Origin: Thalassotalea hakodatensis
GTDB lineage: Bacteria > Pseudomonadota > Gammaproteobacteria > Enterobacterales > Alteromonadaceae
Assembly (NCBI RefSeq): GCF_030295995.1
Contig: NZ_AP027365.1
Coordinates: 3,628,066-3,692,065, forward strand
DNA: 64,000 bases
Direction: 5' to 3'
This document shows positions 1 through 9,580 of this stretch, one piece after another. The number at the start of each line of letters is the position of its first letter. Position 1 is the first letter of the stretch. Made by a program: the position numbers and the translations under genes. The notes below the pieces were generated by a model. It searched no databases. It was not told the DNA's origin and was given only the letters and a program-made list of their open reading frames with translations.

Positions 1-725
1 GGTATAACGATTACGAGAATGTAAGAGACTTACAAAAAGATGCAATCGTGATGTGGCAACACAAATACTATTTGCCACTTGTGTTATTAACCAATATTGG
101 CATTCCTCTAATGTTTGGTATATGGCACGGTGATGTGATTAGTAGTTTATTACTTATCGGCTTTTTTAGATTGGTATTAAGTCATCATACAACGTTCTTC
201 ATAAACTCGTTGGCACACATTTGGGGCAAACAAACCTACAGCGAAAAAAACACGGCTAGAGATAATGGCTTACTCGCATTGTTCACCTTTGGTGAGGGAT
301 ACCACAATTTCCATCATAACTTCGAGAATGATTATCGTAATGGTATTCGTTGGTGGCAATTCGATCCAACAAAGTGGTTAATAAAAGGTTGTGAATATCT
401 AAATTTAACGAAGAAATTACGCGTAAGTCCAGAAGACAAAATAATCAAAGCACGTGTTTCAATGGAATTAAAACGTAAGCAGCTCAAACTTGCAGCGCAC
501 CCTAATGCAGATCAGTTACTAGAGCGCTTACAACAAGAATACGATCATTTAATCGTAAAGTTGAATGATTTTTACGAGGTAAAAAAACAGGTACTTTTAA
601 GCAAAAGAGAACAGATCATTGCAGACGTGGAAAAATCTGAACTATTACTACGCTATAAAGAGATTAAGTTTAACTTTCAACAACAACAACGTAGCTGGCA
701 ATTTTTTCTAGAAAAAGTTGCATAA
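1..725 (+). CDS. Acyl-CoA (delta-9) fatty acid desaturase, 5' end outside window
   Basis: The reading frame is open from the first bases of the window, so this is the C-terminal part of a longer gene. The GTG/ATG near position 48 is internal, because the codons before it match the family (a YNDYENVRDL-type stretch before WQHKYY). Membrane di-iron desaturases insert a double bond into acyl chains at the cytoplasmic face of the membrane. Visible here are hydrophobic segments, an HH pair before the SLAHIWG motif and the third histidine box HNFHH in GEGYHNFHHNFENDYRNG. About 100 residues, charged and predicted helical, follow the last box; this is a long tail for the family. Family assignment is firm; exact acyl substrate and regiospecificity are inferred. 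Confidence 0.88.
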   Translation, partial: YNDYENVRDLQKDAIVMWQHKYYLPLVLLTNIGIPLMFGIWHGDVISSLLLIGFFRLVLSHHTTFFINSLAHIWGKQTYSEKNTARDNGLLALFTFGEGYHNFHHNFENDYRNGIRWWQFDPTKWLIKGCEYLNLTKKLRVSPEDKIIKARVSMELKRKQLKLAAHPNADQLLERLQQEYDHLIVKLNDFYEVKKQVLLSKREQIIADVEKSELLLRYKEIKFNFQQQQRSWQFFLEKVA

Positions 726-774
726 ATAACAAGTTACCTAAGCATAATTTCGAAGCAATAAATTTACCTAACTC

Positions 775-814
775 TTAATTCCTGCTAAAATTTTCGATTA
801 TCAGCAGGAATTAA
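775..814 (+). promoter_or_regulatory. 12-bp perfect hairpin overlapping the sthA ribosome-binding site
   Basis: TTAATTCCTGCT (775-786) pairs perfectly with AGCAGGAATTAA (803-814) around a 16-nt loop. The 3' arm runs into the AAGG Shine-Dalgarno (813-816) of sthA, which starts on TTG at 825. No T-run follows, so it is not a normal terminator. It could hide the ribosome-binding site or be a protein-binding dyad. Confidence 0.5.
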
Positions 815-824
815 GGTAATCCTT

Positions 825-2252
825 TTGGCTAAAAGCACTTCCCCTAAAAGCAAAAAAATAACATTTGATTTTGACGCCATTATTATAGGTACAGGCCCTG
901 GTGGCGAAGGTACTTCAATGGAGCTTGCCAAAAAAAATAAACGTGTCGCAATAGTAGAACGTTATAAAGAAGTTGGCGGCGGGTGTACACACTGGGGTAC
1001 TATTCCGTCTAAAGCACTCAGACAAAGTGTCTCTCGGCTTATCGAATACAATTCAAACCCGCTATTTAGGCAACATGAAAAAGCAAAACATCTGACATTT
1101 TCCGATATCTTAAGCCACGCATCTGCCGTTATACGTAAGCAAGTACAGCTTCGTAGCGGTTTTTATGACAGGAACCGTGTAGAACATATTGTTGGTGAAG
1201 CTTCTTTCATTGATAAACATACCCTAAAAATAGTTAAACCTGACGGCTCTATTGAAACAGTGACCGCTAAACAAATAGTGATTGCTACAGGATCTCATCC
1301 ATATCGCCCTGATGATATCGATTTCAACCACCCTAGAGTGTACGACTCTGACACCATTTTATCGCTTCAACATGACCCTCGTTCGGTAATTATTTATGGC
1401 GCAGGTGTCATAGGAAGTGAATACGCATCAATATTTAGAGGGTTGAGTGTTAAAGTAGATTTAGTTAACACCCGTGATCGCTTATTATCCTTTTTAGATG
1501 ATGAAATGTCTGATGCATTAAGTTACCACTTCTGGAACAACGGTGTGGTCATTAGACACGGAGAGCAAATCAAGAGCGTTGACGCTACCGATGATCACGT
1601 AATTGTTAACTTAGAGTCAGGTAAAAAAATGAAGGCTGACTGCCTATTATGGGCCAATGGTCGTACTGGCAATACAGCAGCGTTACACCTTGAAAACGCA
1701 GGGTTAAAAGCTGATGGTCGAGGACAACTCAAAGTCAATGACCTTTATCAAACAGAAATAGATAACATCTTTGCGGTCGGCGATGTAATTGGTTACCCGA
1801 GTTTAGCCAGCGCAGCTTACGATCAAGGTCGACTTGCAGCATATGCCATGATGGATAACAAGAGCACAGCAAAGCTCATTGCTGATATTCCCACAGGCAT
1901 CTACACAATTCCTGAAATCAGTTCAGTAGGTAAAACGGAACAAGAATTAACGGAAGCTAAAATTCCTTATGAAGTTGGTCGCTCGCAATTTAAGCACTTA
2001 GCCAGAGCACAAATTGCGAATAGTTTAGTGGGGTCATTGAAAATTTTATTTCACCGCGAAACAAAAGAAATACTCGGCATTCATTGTTTTGGCGAAAATG
2101 CGGCCGAAATTATTCACATTGGCCAAGCAATTATGCAGCAAAAGGGTAAAGGCAATACGATAGAGTATTTTGTCAATACTACCTTCAACTACCCTACAAT
2201 GGCTGAGGCTTTTCGCGTTGCCGCCTTAAACGGCCTTAACCGACTTTTTTAA
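825..2252 (+). CDS. sthA: Soluble pyridine nucleotide transhydrogenase
   Basis: FAD flavoprotein that moves hydride between NADPH and NAD+ in the cytosol, usually to dispose of excess NADPH. The N-terminal FAD fold is marked by GTGPGGEG. The SthA-type site [15 protein letters not shown] has Thr where dihydrolipoamide dehydrogenases carry the second redox cysteine. A second Rossmann motif ([14 protein letters not shown]) binds the nucleotide, and the FAD motif [16 protein letters not shown] precedes the dimerisation domain. The 475-residue length is normal. The start is a TTG with AAGG eight bases upstream; no in-frame ATG is better placed. A stable hairpin overlaps the ribosome-binding site, which together with TTG suggests translational control. 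The gene stands alone and converges on hemE. Confidence 0.95.
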   Translation: MAKSTSPKSKKITFDFDAIIIGTGPGGEGTSMELAKKNKRVAIVERYKEVGGGCTHWGTIPSKALRQSVSRLIEYNSNPLFRQHEKAKHLTFSDILSHASAVIRKQVQLRSGFYDRNRVEHIVGEASFIDKHTLKIVKPDGSIETVTAKQIVIATGSHPYRPDDIDFNHPRVYDSDTILSLQHDPRSVIIYGAGVIGSEYASIFRGLSVKVDLVNTRDRLLSFLDDEMSDALSYHFWNNGVVIRHGEQIKSVDATDDHVIVNLESGKKMKADCLLWANGRTGNTAALHLENAGLKADGRGQLKVNDLYQTEIDNIFAVGDVIGYPSLASAAYDQGRLAAYAMMDNKSTAKLIADIPTGIYTIPEISSVGKTEQELTEAKIPYEVGRSQFKHLARAQIANSLVGSLKILFHRETKEILGIHCFGENAAEIIHIGQAIMQQKGKGNTIEYFVNTTFNYPTMAEAFRVAALNGLNRLF

Positions 2253-2288
2253 CATTTTTTCAAAAACGAAAAAATGAGTCAAAAAAAA

Positions 2289-2335
2289 GGAGTCAGGTAC
2301 AATTTAAGCCTAAATTGTACCTGACCCCTTTTTTT
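2289..2335. terminator. Bidirectional terminator / REP-like hairpin between sthA and hemE
   Basis: An 18-bp stem with one mismatch (GGAGTCAGGTACAATTTA against TAAATTGTACCTGACCCC, 4-base loop) is flanked by an A-run on the left and a T-run on the right. It can therefore end transcripts from both convergent genes. The GGGTCAGGTACAATTT text resembles, from memory, repeated hairpins linked to REP-associated transposases in marine gammaproteobacteria. Confidence 0.75.
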
Positions 2336-2337
2336 CA

Positions 2338-3405
2338 TTATTTATGGTAAGGCGTGCTTAAACGACGTACGGCATCAATAAAATAACCAGCATGCTCAGG
2401 GTTCACATCAGGGTGAATGCCATGCCCTAAATTAAAAACATGTCCTGTTTTTTCTTGGCCAAAACCTTTTAATATCGTTGCGACCTCTTGCTCAATACGT
2501 TCTTTAGGCGCATATAACATTGATGGATCCATGTTACCTTGTAGCGCAACTTTGTCCCCTATTCGAGCCTTGGCATCTTCAATATTGATCGTCCAATCTA
2601 AACCAACAGCATCACAACCAGTCGCCGCGATAGACTCTAACCACATACCGCCATTTTTAGTAAAAAGTGTCACCGGTACACGTCTACCGTCATTTTCACG
2701 CGTTAGCCCATCAACAATCTTTGCCATGTATTGCAAAGAAAAATCTTTGTAGTCACGTGGAGATAACACGCCACCCCATGTATCAAAAACCATAACCGAT
2801 TGAGCACCTGCTGCAATTTGAGCATTAAGGTAACTAATCACAGAATCAGCTAATTTATCAAGTAACAAGTGTAATGTTTGCGGATCTGCATACATCATTT
2901 TTTTAATCTTGGTAAAGGCTTTAGAGCTGCCACCTTCAATCATATAAGTGGCTAAAGTCCATGGACTTCCTGAAAAACCAATTAATGGCACATTGCCATC
3001 AAGAGCTTTGCGGATTGACCGTACTGCATTCATCACGTACTGCAATTCACCTTCCGGATCAGGGTGACCTATTTTTTCAACATCTGCTTTACACGTAATA
3101 GGACGTTCGAACTTAGGGCCTTCACCCGTTTCAAAATATAACCCCAAGCCCATTGCATCTGGAATGGTTAAAATATCACTGAATAAAATCGCCGCATCTA
3201 AAGGGAATCGTCTTAATGGCTGTAACGTGACTTCAGTAGCAAGCTCTGTATTACGACACAGTGCCATGAAATCGCCCGCATCTTTACGTGTTTCTTTGTA
3301 TTCTGGTAAGTAACGACCTGCTTGTCGCATCATCCATACCGGCGTGTAATCAACAGGTTGACGTAATAAGGCGCGTAAATACGTGTCGTTTTTCAATTCA
3401 GTCAT
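2338..3405 (-). CDS. hemE: Uroporphyrinogen decarboxylase
   Basis: Cytosolic haem-pathway enzyme that removes the four acetate carboxyl groups of uroporphyrinogen III to give coproporphyrinogen III. From [14 protein letters not shown] onward it follows E. coli HemE almost block for block. Key sites are [15 protein letters not shown] (substrate-binding Arg), the catalytic Asp in [24 protein letters not shown] and [11 protein letters not shown] near the C-terminus. The start is set at 3405 because family members begin MTELKND; the 11 extra codons upstream lack conservation. Length is then 355 residues, as expected. It is monocistronic, ending on the bidirectional terminator shared with sthA. 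Confidence 0.96.
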   Translation of the reverse strand: MTELKNDTYLRALLRQPVDYTPVWMMRQAGRYLPEYKETRKDAGDFMALCRNTELATEVTLQPLRRFPLDAAILFSDILTIPDAMGLGLYFETGEGPKFERPITCKADVEKIGHPDPEGELQYVMNAVRSIRKALDGNVPLIGFSGSPWTLATYMIEGGSSKAFTKIKKMMYADPQTLHLLLDKLADSVISYLNAQIAAGAQSVMVFDTWGGVLSPRDYKDFSLQYMAKIVDGLTRENDGRRVPVTLFTKNGGMWLESIAATGCDAVGLDWTINIEDAKARIGDKVALQGNMDPSMLYAPKERIEQEVATILKGFGQEKTGHVFNLGHGIHPDVNPEHAGYFIDAVRRLSTPYHK

Positions 3406-3761
3406 TAAAAATGCATCCAATAAAAATAATGCGCGCATTCTACCACTGCGCTATTTATTGATCTATGTTCTATGTCAAATTGTTATAGCGAAAAACTTAT
3501 GAAAGGAATTCATACAGAATGTAGATATTTAACTATTCAATAAAATAAAATAAATTTTTGTTAACTTTTTTTTAATGATACTTTTGCGATCAATTCCCCA
3601 TGCTGTTTAATATATAACCAGACTGTTATATAGATAAATTTCAATGAATTCAGCAACATTAGAAAGCATCTTAATTTGAGTGCTTTTTTATTACCCATTA
3701 ACATTGTGCTAACAAGCCGTTATACGAAAAAACTCGTGGTATAAATGCTCTAATAAAGTTG

Positions 3762-3790
3762 TTGCATGGCAATAATCCCTTTGCTATAAA
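3762..3790 (+). promoter_or_regulatory. Sigma-70-like promoter in the hemE / amidohydrolase gap
   Basis: TTGCAT (3762-3767) and TATAAA (3785-3790) are separated by exactly 17 bp. No protein-coding frame follows on the plus strand before the terminator at 3878-3904, so the promoter points to a non-coding transcript starting near 3797. Confidence 0.5.
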
Positions 3791-3796
3791 TTGTCC

Positions 3797-3905
3797 CGCG
3801 CTAACGGAAAACAATAATAATAAAAAAACAAAAATTAATAAGAAGCTAGTAAAACTAGACCATACAGCGAGCATTTCAAGCCTTACTTCGGTAAGGCTTT
3901 TTTAT
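3797..3905 (+). ncRNA. Candidate small RNA of about 108 nt
   Basis: The span is bounded by a good promoter (3762-3790) and an intrinsic terminator whose stem is AAGCCTTAC, TTCG loop, GTAAGGCTT, then T-rich (3878-3904). There is no open frame of useful size. The interior is A-rich with an unpaired-looking AATAATAATAAAAAAAC stretch, a shape typical of Hfq-dependent RNAs. It does not match Spot 42, RyhB or GcvB as I remember them. The rest of this gap (3406-3760) is AT-rich and shows nothing else clear beyond a weak hairpin near 3660-3695. Confidence 0.4.
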
Positions 3906-3935
3906 TGCCTGAAATAATGCTTTTTATCTCTCTCA

Positions 3936-3969
3936 CAAAAAAACCGACGTTTTAACGTCGGTTTTTTTT
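3936..3969 (-). terminator. Intrinsic terminator of the amidohydrolase gene
   Basis: ACCGACGT and ACGTCGGT pair around a TTTA loop, with A7 on one side and T8 on the other. It lies 15 bp past the stop of the minus-strand gene at 3984 and would also block plus-strand read-through. Confidence 0.8.
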
Positions 3970-3983
3970 ATACTTAACGATAA

Positions 3984-6900
3984 TTACTGCTCAAAATAAA
4001 ACCTTGAGCGTTTGTTATCATAGTTACCAATTTCATTCATGGTTGCAGCATCATATAGTCGGCCATTAATCATGGTATAAGTCACCCTATCAGATAACCG
4101 AATATCTTGGGTAATATCACCATCGATCACAATTAAATCAGCAAGTTTACCTTGGGATATCGAACCTAAGTCTTTATCTAGGCCTAATGACTTAGCAGGT
4201 GCGATTGTCGCTGTGCTTAGCGCTTCAATAGGCGACATACCACCTTGGGCCATCATCCAAATTTCCCAGTGCATAGCTAAACCTTCACGCTGGCCGTGTC
4301 CACCAGCATTAACTAACACTCCAATATCTTGCATCTCTTTAGCCACTTTAGCGACATTGAAATGATTATAATGATGTAAAGGCGCTTTAGTTCTTCGCAT
4401 TGAGCGTGGTTCTAGTATTTCACTCGGTACGTATTTGCTTAAACGTGGATGCTTCCATACATCTGTTGTATCGTACCAATAGTGCTCACCTGAAATACCG
4501 CCATATGCAACACCCATTGTAGGTGTATAAGCCATTTCAGAATGCGACCACAATTGTTTAATATCATCATAAACTTTAGCCGTTGAAATAGAGTGCTCTA
4601 ACGTTGTGTGACCATCTATCAGCATCGTTAAGTTATGTTGTAAAAGAGAGCCACCTTCAGGCACAACCATCACACCCGCTTCACGACCCGCTTGAATAAA
4701 CTGTTGGCGTTGATCACGACGTGGCTGGTTATAACTTTTCACTGAAAAAGCACCCGCTTTTTGTAAACGCTCAATGTGAAACTTTGCGTCAGCTAAACTA
4801 TCCACGTGTGCTGTAGCCCCAGCTGATGTTGCTCCATATAAAATACGTCCTGTTGAAAATAGGCGTGGTGCAACAATTTCACCTGCCTTTTGCATTTCAC
4901 TGGCGGCAAAGAAACTGGTTGTGTCATTAGAAGGATCATGAATAGTCGTGACCCCAAGTGACAACCCAGCATAGTTCTTCCAATTTTGCTCAGGAATAAT
5001 TTGATAGCTCCCTTGAGCACCATGAGCATGGGCATCAATTAAACCAGGTACAATCGACTTACCAGTAATATCAACCACTTTGGCATTATTAGGGACAGTA
5101 ACGTCTTGTTGATTACCCACAGCAATAATTTTATTACCGTCAACAACCACAACACCGTTATCAATCACACCTTTTTTATCCATGGTGACTACCTTGCCAC
5201 CAACAAAGGCAATCTTACCCTCAGGCTTATCAATGGCGTGTTCATAGCTTAATGAAGTAACAGTAGGTTTAACGTCAGATTCTTTTTCGTCATCCTTAGT
5301 AAAATCAAACAAGCTTGCAACATTTGCCTGGTATAAGTCTGCACCTAAGGTCCAATATAATGCAGCAGAATTTCCGTGCCAATTAATGCCTTCGCCTGCA
5401 CGTACCGACAATTGTTTAACAGGGAAGTTTTTAGCATTTGGCCCTGTATCAATAACCGAACCACGTTCAGCAAACGGCGTAACAAAAACCTTGAACCGTT
5501 CTGCAAAGGCTAAATGCTTTCCACTTGGCGCAACGCGATATTCAGTTGCAAACTTGCCTTGGTATAACGCTTGTTCGTGTTGACCATCTAAGTCTATTTT
5601 AAATAATTGCGTTTTCTTGCCACCACGGGTTAAGTAAATTCGGTCACTTCTCGCCCCAAAGTGCGGCGCTGAGCCTGACTCTGTAATTAATGTTGGCTTC
5701 CCACCTTTTGCCGGTACTTGATATACGCCGGTTTTTAATCCCCATTTAGGATCTAATATTCCGCCGCCTCGTACTTTTCGATAAACAACTGTTTTATTAT
5801 CAGGCGAAAAGCTCGGTTCAATATACTTACCTGGTTCCTTAATCAGTGATTTCCCTTTTCCACCGCGGCTTGAGGTCACCATAACCTGACCAAGTGATTT
5901 ATCATCCCACGTTGTGTAAACAATCTTTTTACCGTCGCGGGAAAAACTCGGATTTAATTCACGATAATCGCGTTGTTTTGTCAAACGTTTCGCTTTACCG
6001 CTCGCTTTGCCATCACGCATTTTTTGGGTATATAAATAGCCCATTGACTCAAATACAATTTGTTTGCCATTAGGTGACACTTCAACATCTCGGATCATTT
6101 TCGTATTAAAGGTTTCTTGATCTAAGTCTTGCTGAAAACGTAACGCGGTTTGAATTTTCTTTTGAGTGTTAACCTGAAACGGTATCACTTCCACTTGACC
6201 ATTCTCAGTATTTAGCCGATTGATTTTACCACCAGACCAAAACACTAAGGTTTTGTTATCAGGCAGCCATGCCATATCAGGGTATACACCATGAATCGCC
6301 CAGGTTTCTTGCATATCACGATCAAGGTTTTCATATGCGAGTGTTTTTTCACCGCTATTTAAGTCATAAATATAAAGTTTAGATTGAAAATCATCTCGGC
6401 TGATAAAGGCTAACGAGTTACCATCAGGTGACGGTACAGGTCTAATAGCGCCACCTTTACCAGCAATAATGGTTTTAATTTTTCCTGTGGCGAGTTCAAA
6501 ACGCTTAATACGATAAATACCTGACTCTGAATCTTTACTGTATTCAAAGTATTTACCCGGTGTTGAGTCTTGTGAAAAGTAGACATAACGGCCATCAGGC
6601 GAAAACGCTGGTTCACCTAAATCTTTTTGCTCATTGGGGCGTTTGGTTAGCATTACACCGCTACCGCCTGATTTATGATAAAGCCATACTTCACCAGCCC
6701 CTAATGAACGACTGCCGGTATAGTGCTTACGGCCAACCAAGTAGTTTCCGTCAGGCGACCATGCAGGGCTGTTAAGCAATCGAAACGATTCTTTTGTGAC
6801 GGGTTTCGCATCACTACCGTCTGCTTTCATTATCCATAAATTATCACCACCATCTTGATCAGAAGTAAACGCGATATATTTACCGTCAGGGCTAAAAGTC

Positions 6901-7208
6901 GGCTGCATTTGCCATGCGATATCTGTCATTAACGCCGTTGCTTTACCGCCAGTAATCGGCATTGTATAAATATCACCTAACAAATCGAAAACAATCGTTT
7001 TTCCGTCGGGGCTTACATCAACATTCATCCAAGTTCCTTGGCTTACATTGATATTAGCCATAGTAAACTCACCTTGGGGTTCGTTGACTGACCATTTTTT
7101 ATCTTTATCGGTTGAAGGCTTTTCGTCAGCAATACTGCTTGCACTGGTCATAGATAATGCAAGAGCAAGTGCCGCTGTCGACAACATGTGTAGTGGCTTT
7201 TGAGGCAT
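3984..7208 (-). CDS. Secreted TolB-type beta-propeller / amidohydrolase fusion
   Basis: A cleavable signal peptide (residues 1 to about 28, ending ASSIADE) points to export. Roughly residues 50-640 are repeated PD40/WD40-like blades with recurring FSPDGKYIAF and SPDGK motifs. Residues 660-1070 form a metal-dependent amidohydrolase: a composite-domain strand with GLIDAHAHG (HxH metal ligands near residue 725), GVTTIHDPSND, VKSYNQ with the likely bridging Lys, TTLEHS, and the closing GSISQGKLADLIVIDGD. Such fusions are annotated as amidohydrolases and often assumed to act on peptides or cyclic amides; the substrate is unknown. AGGATATTCAA precedes the ATG. It appears to be a single-gene transcript. 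Confidence 0.88.
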   Translation of the reverse strand: MPQKPLHMLSTAALALALSMTSASSIADEKPSTDKDKKWSVNEPQGEFTMANINVSQGTWMNVDVSPDGKTIVFDLLGDIYTMPITGGKATALMTDIAWQMQPTFSPDGKYIAFTSDQDGGDNLWIMKADGSDAKPVTKESFRLLNSPAWSPDGNYLVGRKHYTGSRSLGAGEVWLYHKSGGSGVMLTKRPNEQKDLGEPAFSPDGRYVYFSQDSTPGKYFEYSKDSESGIYRIKRFELATGKIKTIIAGKGGAIRPVPSPDGNSLAFISRDDFQSKLYIYDLNSGEKTLAYENLDRDMQETWAIHGVYPDMAWLPDNKTLVFWSGGKINRLNTENGQVEVIPFQVNTQKKIQTALRFQQDLDQETFNTKMIRDVEVSPNGKQIVFESMGYLYTQKMRDGKASGKAKRLTKQRDYRELNPSFSRDGKKIVYTTWDDKSLGQVMVTSSRGGKGKSLIKEPGKYIEPSFSPDNKTVVYRKVRGGGILDPKWGLKTGVYQVPAKGGKPTLITESGSAPHFGARSDRIYLTRGGKKTQLFKIDLDGQHEQALYQGKFATEYRVAPSGKHLAFAERFKVFVTPFAERGSVIDTGPNAKNFPVKQLSVRAGEGINWHGNSAALYWTLGADLYQANVASLFDFTKDDEKESDVKPTVTSLSYEHAIDKPEGKIAFVGGKVVTMDKKGVIDNGVVVVDGNKIIAVGNQQDVTVPNNAKVVDITGKSIVPGLIDAHAHGAQGSYQIIPEQNWKNYAGLSLGVTTIHDPSNDTTSFFAASEMQKAGEIVAPRLFSTGRILYGATSAGATAHVDSLADAKFHIERLQKAGAFSVKSYNQPRRDQRQQFIQAGREAGVMVVPEGGSLLQHNLTMLIDGHTTLEHSISTAKVYDDIKQLWSHSEMAYTPTMGVAYGGISGEHYWYDTTDVWKHPRLSKYVPSEILEPRSMRRTKAPLHHYNHFNVAKVAKEMQDIGVLVNAGGHGQREGLAMHWEIWMMAQGGMSPIEALSTATIAPAKSLGLDKDLGSISQGKLADLIVIDGDITQDIRLSDRVTYTMINGRLYDAATMNEIGNYDNKRSRFYFEQ

Positions 7209-7398
7209 TTGAATATCCTATAGGGTTATCATTATAATTTTTATCACTAAGCAGAGGCGATTTAACACACAGCTGCCCTTAGCGTTTAACAGTTATAGTA
7301 AACACTAAAGCACAGTTGTATACAAAATTTCAATATAGTTGAGATAGACGAGAATAATTTTACGGTAAACGCCTAATACAAATAGATATAAGAATTAC

Positions 7399-8016
7399 TT
7401 ATTTTTGGTAGCCCCAACGAGGCATGATGGTTTGAGGTATATTTAAATGGTCAAGTAACCTACCAACCATAAAATCAACTAAATCGTTAATTGATTGAGG
7501 GTTATGATAAAAGCCAGGGGCTGCCGGCATAATAGTAACGCCCATTTGCGAAAGCGTCAGCATATTCTGCAAGTGTATAGTCGAAAATGGTGTTTCTCTC
7601 GGTACTAAAATCAACTGACCACGCTCTTTGATCACCACATCAGCGGCTCGCTCAATTAAATTATCACTCATACCTTGGCTAATGGCGGCTAATGTGCCAG
7701 TGGAACATGGACAAACTATCATGGTTTTAGGCGCCGCAGAGCCAGAAGCAACAGGAGAAAACCATTGCTCTTTACCAAACACCGTAATTTGCTCTGCTTT
7801 TGCATCAAAATGTGACGTTAACAATGATGTGGCAGCGTCTGGTGCCGCAGGCAGTTTCAAAGAAACTTCCGTATCAAGCACCACTCGGGCAGCACTCGAT
7901 ACCAACAAATAAATTTGATAATTCGACGCAACAAGACATTCAATGAGCCTTAACGCATACGGTGAGCCGGAAGCGCCAGTGATCGCTAAGGTGATTTTTC
8001 CTGTAAAGTTGCTCAT
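7399..8016 (-). CDS. ubiX: Flavin prenyltransferase UbiX
   Basis: Makes prenylated FMN from FMN and dimethylallyl phosphate, the cofactor of the UbiD decarboxylase in ubiquinone synthesis. Visible are the N-terminal [13 protein letters not shown] flavin loop, [26 protein letters not shown], and [16 protein letters not shown] with [10 protein letters not shown], all family hallmarks. Two ATGs are adjacent; the second (8016) has GAGG at a 5-base spacing, the first only 2, so 8016 is preferred. It follows mpl by about 11 bp and is surely co-transcribed with it. ubiD is not in the window. Confidence 0.94.
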   Translation of the reverse strand: MSNFTGKITLAITGASGSPYALRLIECLVASNYQIYLLVSSAARVVLDTEVSLKLPAAPDAATSLLTSHFDAKAEQITVFGKEQWFSPVASGSAAPKTMIVCPCSTGTLAAISQGMSDNLIERAADVVIKERGQLILVPRETPFSTIHLQNMLTLSQMGVTIMPAAPGFYHNPQSINDLVDFMVGRLLDHLNIPQTIMPRWGYQK

Positions 8017-8027
8017 CATTACCTCAA

Positions 8028-9395
8028 TTATTTAGTTGCTAATGCAGTTAACAACTGCTCATGAATGCCACCGAAACCACCATTACTCATAACCACAATG
8101 GTATCACCAGCTTGCGCATGATCAATGATTGCAGTGGTAAAACGCGGTAAGTCATTATCAACAATACACGGCTGTTGGCAATCTTGAATAAGCTTATCGA
8201 CCGACCATGTTATTTTATCTCCTTGATAAACAAATGATAGATCAGCTTCTGAGAGTGATTTAGCCAAGGTATCTTTATGTACACCTGACTTCATCGTGTT
8301 CGATCTTGGCTCTAACACGGCAAGAATACGCCCTTCTCCTACATTTGCTCGAACAGCACTTAATGTTTTTTCAATCGCTGTAGGATGGTGAGCAAAGTCA
8401 TCAAATACTTTTATCTGATTTATCTCACCGCGTAACTCTAACCGACGTTTTGTATTAACAAATTCCGAGAGGGCTTCTATCGCAACTTTACTTGGTACAC
8501 CCGCATGGCGCGCAGCAGCGATCGCCATTAAGCCATTATCAATATTAAAGTCGCCAATTAACGACCAATTAACCGTACCTTGAATGTCGTCTTTAAAACG
8601 GACAACAAATTGACTACCGTCGGACGTGAGCTTTTCAGCATGCCAGCCTTGGTGGTGATTAACATCATCAACGCTAAATTCTGTTGGTGTCCAACACCCC
8701 ATTGAAAGGGTTTCTTCAATGGCACCGTCATTTGCTGGAGCAAGTACCAAACCATTACTTGGTACCATGCGTATTAAGTGATGAAATTGTTTTTGTATAT
8801 CACTTAAGTCATTAAAAATATCAGCATGATCAAACTCAAGATTGTTGATCACTAACGTTCGTGGCCGATAATGGACAAATTTAGAGCGTTTATCGAAAAA
8901 AGCCGTATCGTATTCATCAGCTTCGATAACAAAAAAAGGTGAATTGCCTAATCGAGCAGAGCAACTAAAGTTTTGCAACACACCGCCAACTAAAAAACCA
9001 GGGGTTAGTTTGGCGTATTCTAATATCCACGTAAGCATTGAGCTTGTTGTTGTTTTGCCATGCGTACCTGAAACTGCCAATACCCAACGATCTTTAAGCA
9101 CGTGCTCTAACAACCATTGCGGCCCAGATATATAGGGAATATTTCGATCAAGAATGTGTTCAACCATCTCATTTCCACGAGACATGGCATTACCCACTAT
9201 CACTAAATCCGGTTCGTCATTTAAATGTTCAACGTGATAACCTTGATTTAATTCAATACCTAATGCAGCCAATTGTGTACTCATTGGAGGGTAAACATTT
9301 GCATCACAACCCGTTACACGGTGACCGAGCTGCTTTGCAATTGCTGCGATACCGCCCATAAAAGTACCACAAATGCCAAGTATATGAAGATGCAT
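8028..9395 (-). CDS. mpl: UDP-N-acetylmuramate:tripeptide ligase (murein recycling)
   Basis: Cytosolic Mur-ligase family enzyme that joins the recovered tripeptide L-Ala-gamma-D-Glu-meso-DAP to UDP-MurNAc. The sequence follows E. coli Mpl closely: [12 protein letters not shown] at the N-terminus, [12 protein letters not shown] loop [68 protein letters not shown] and [10 protein letters not shown]. The start is placed at 9395 (MHLHILG) because homologues begin there and AGGA sits five bases upstream; the 20 extra upstream codons are unlike the family. First gene of an mpl-ubiX operon, divergent from the MOSC gene. Confidence 0.95.
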   Translation of the reverse strand: MHLHILGICGTFMGGIAAIAKQLGHRVTGCDANVYPPMSTQLAALGIELNQGYHVEHLNDEPDLVIVGNAMSRGNEMVEHILDRNIPYISGPQWLLEHVLKDRWVLAVSGTHGKTTTSSMLTWILEYAKLTPGFLVGGVLQNFSCSARLGNSPFFVIEADEYDTAFFDKRSKFVHYRPRTLVINNLEFDHADIFNDLSDIQKQFHHLIRMVPSNGLVLAPANDGAIEETLSMGCWTPTEFSVDDVNHHQGWHAEKLTSDGSQFVVRFKDDIQGTVNWSLIGDFNIDNGLMAIAAARHAGVPSKVAIEALSEFVNTKRRLELRGEINQIKVFDDFAHHPTAIEKTLSAVRANVGEGRILAVLEPRSNTMKSGVHKDTLAKSLSEADLSFVYQGDKITWSVDKLIQDCQQPCIVDNDLPRFTTAIIDHAQAGDTIVVMSNGGFGGIHEQLLTALATK

Positions 9396-9580
9396 ACAAT
9401 TCCTATCTATCGGGGAGCCCCAGTAATGGTCAGCAATATACCCGATATCACCCATAAACTCACCATTAAATGACCCTTTGTCGATATATACGAATAATTC
9501 CTTAATAATTCATTTAATTACAATTGCACTTACGCACTCTGTTTGCCAAAATCATAACAAAGAAACCTAAAGGAATTATT

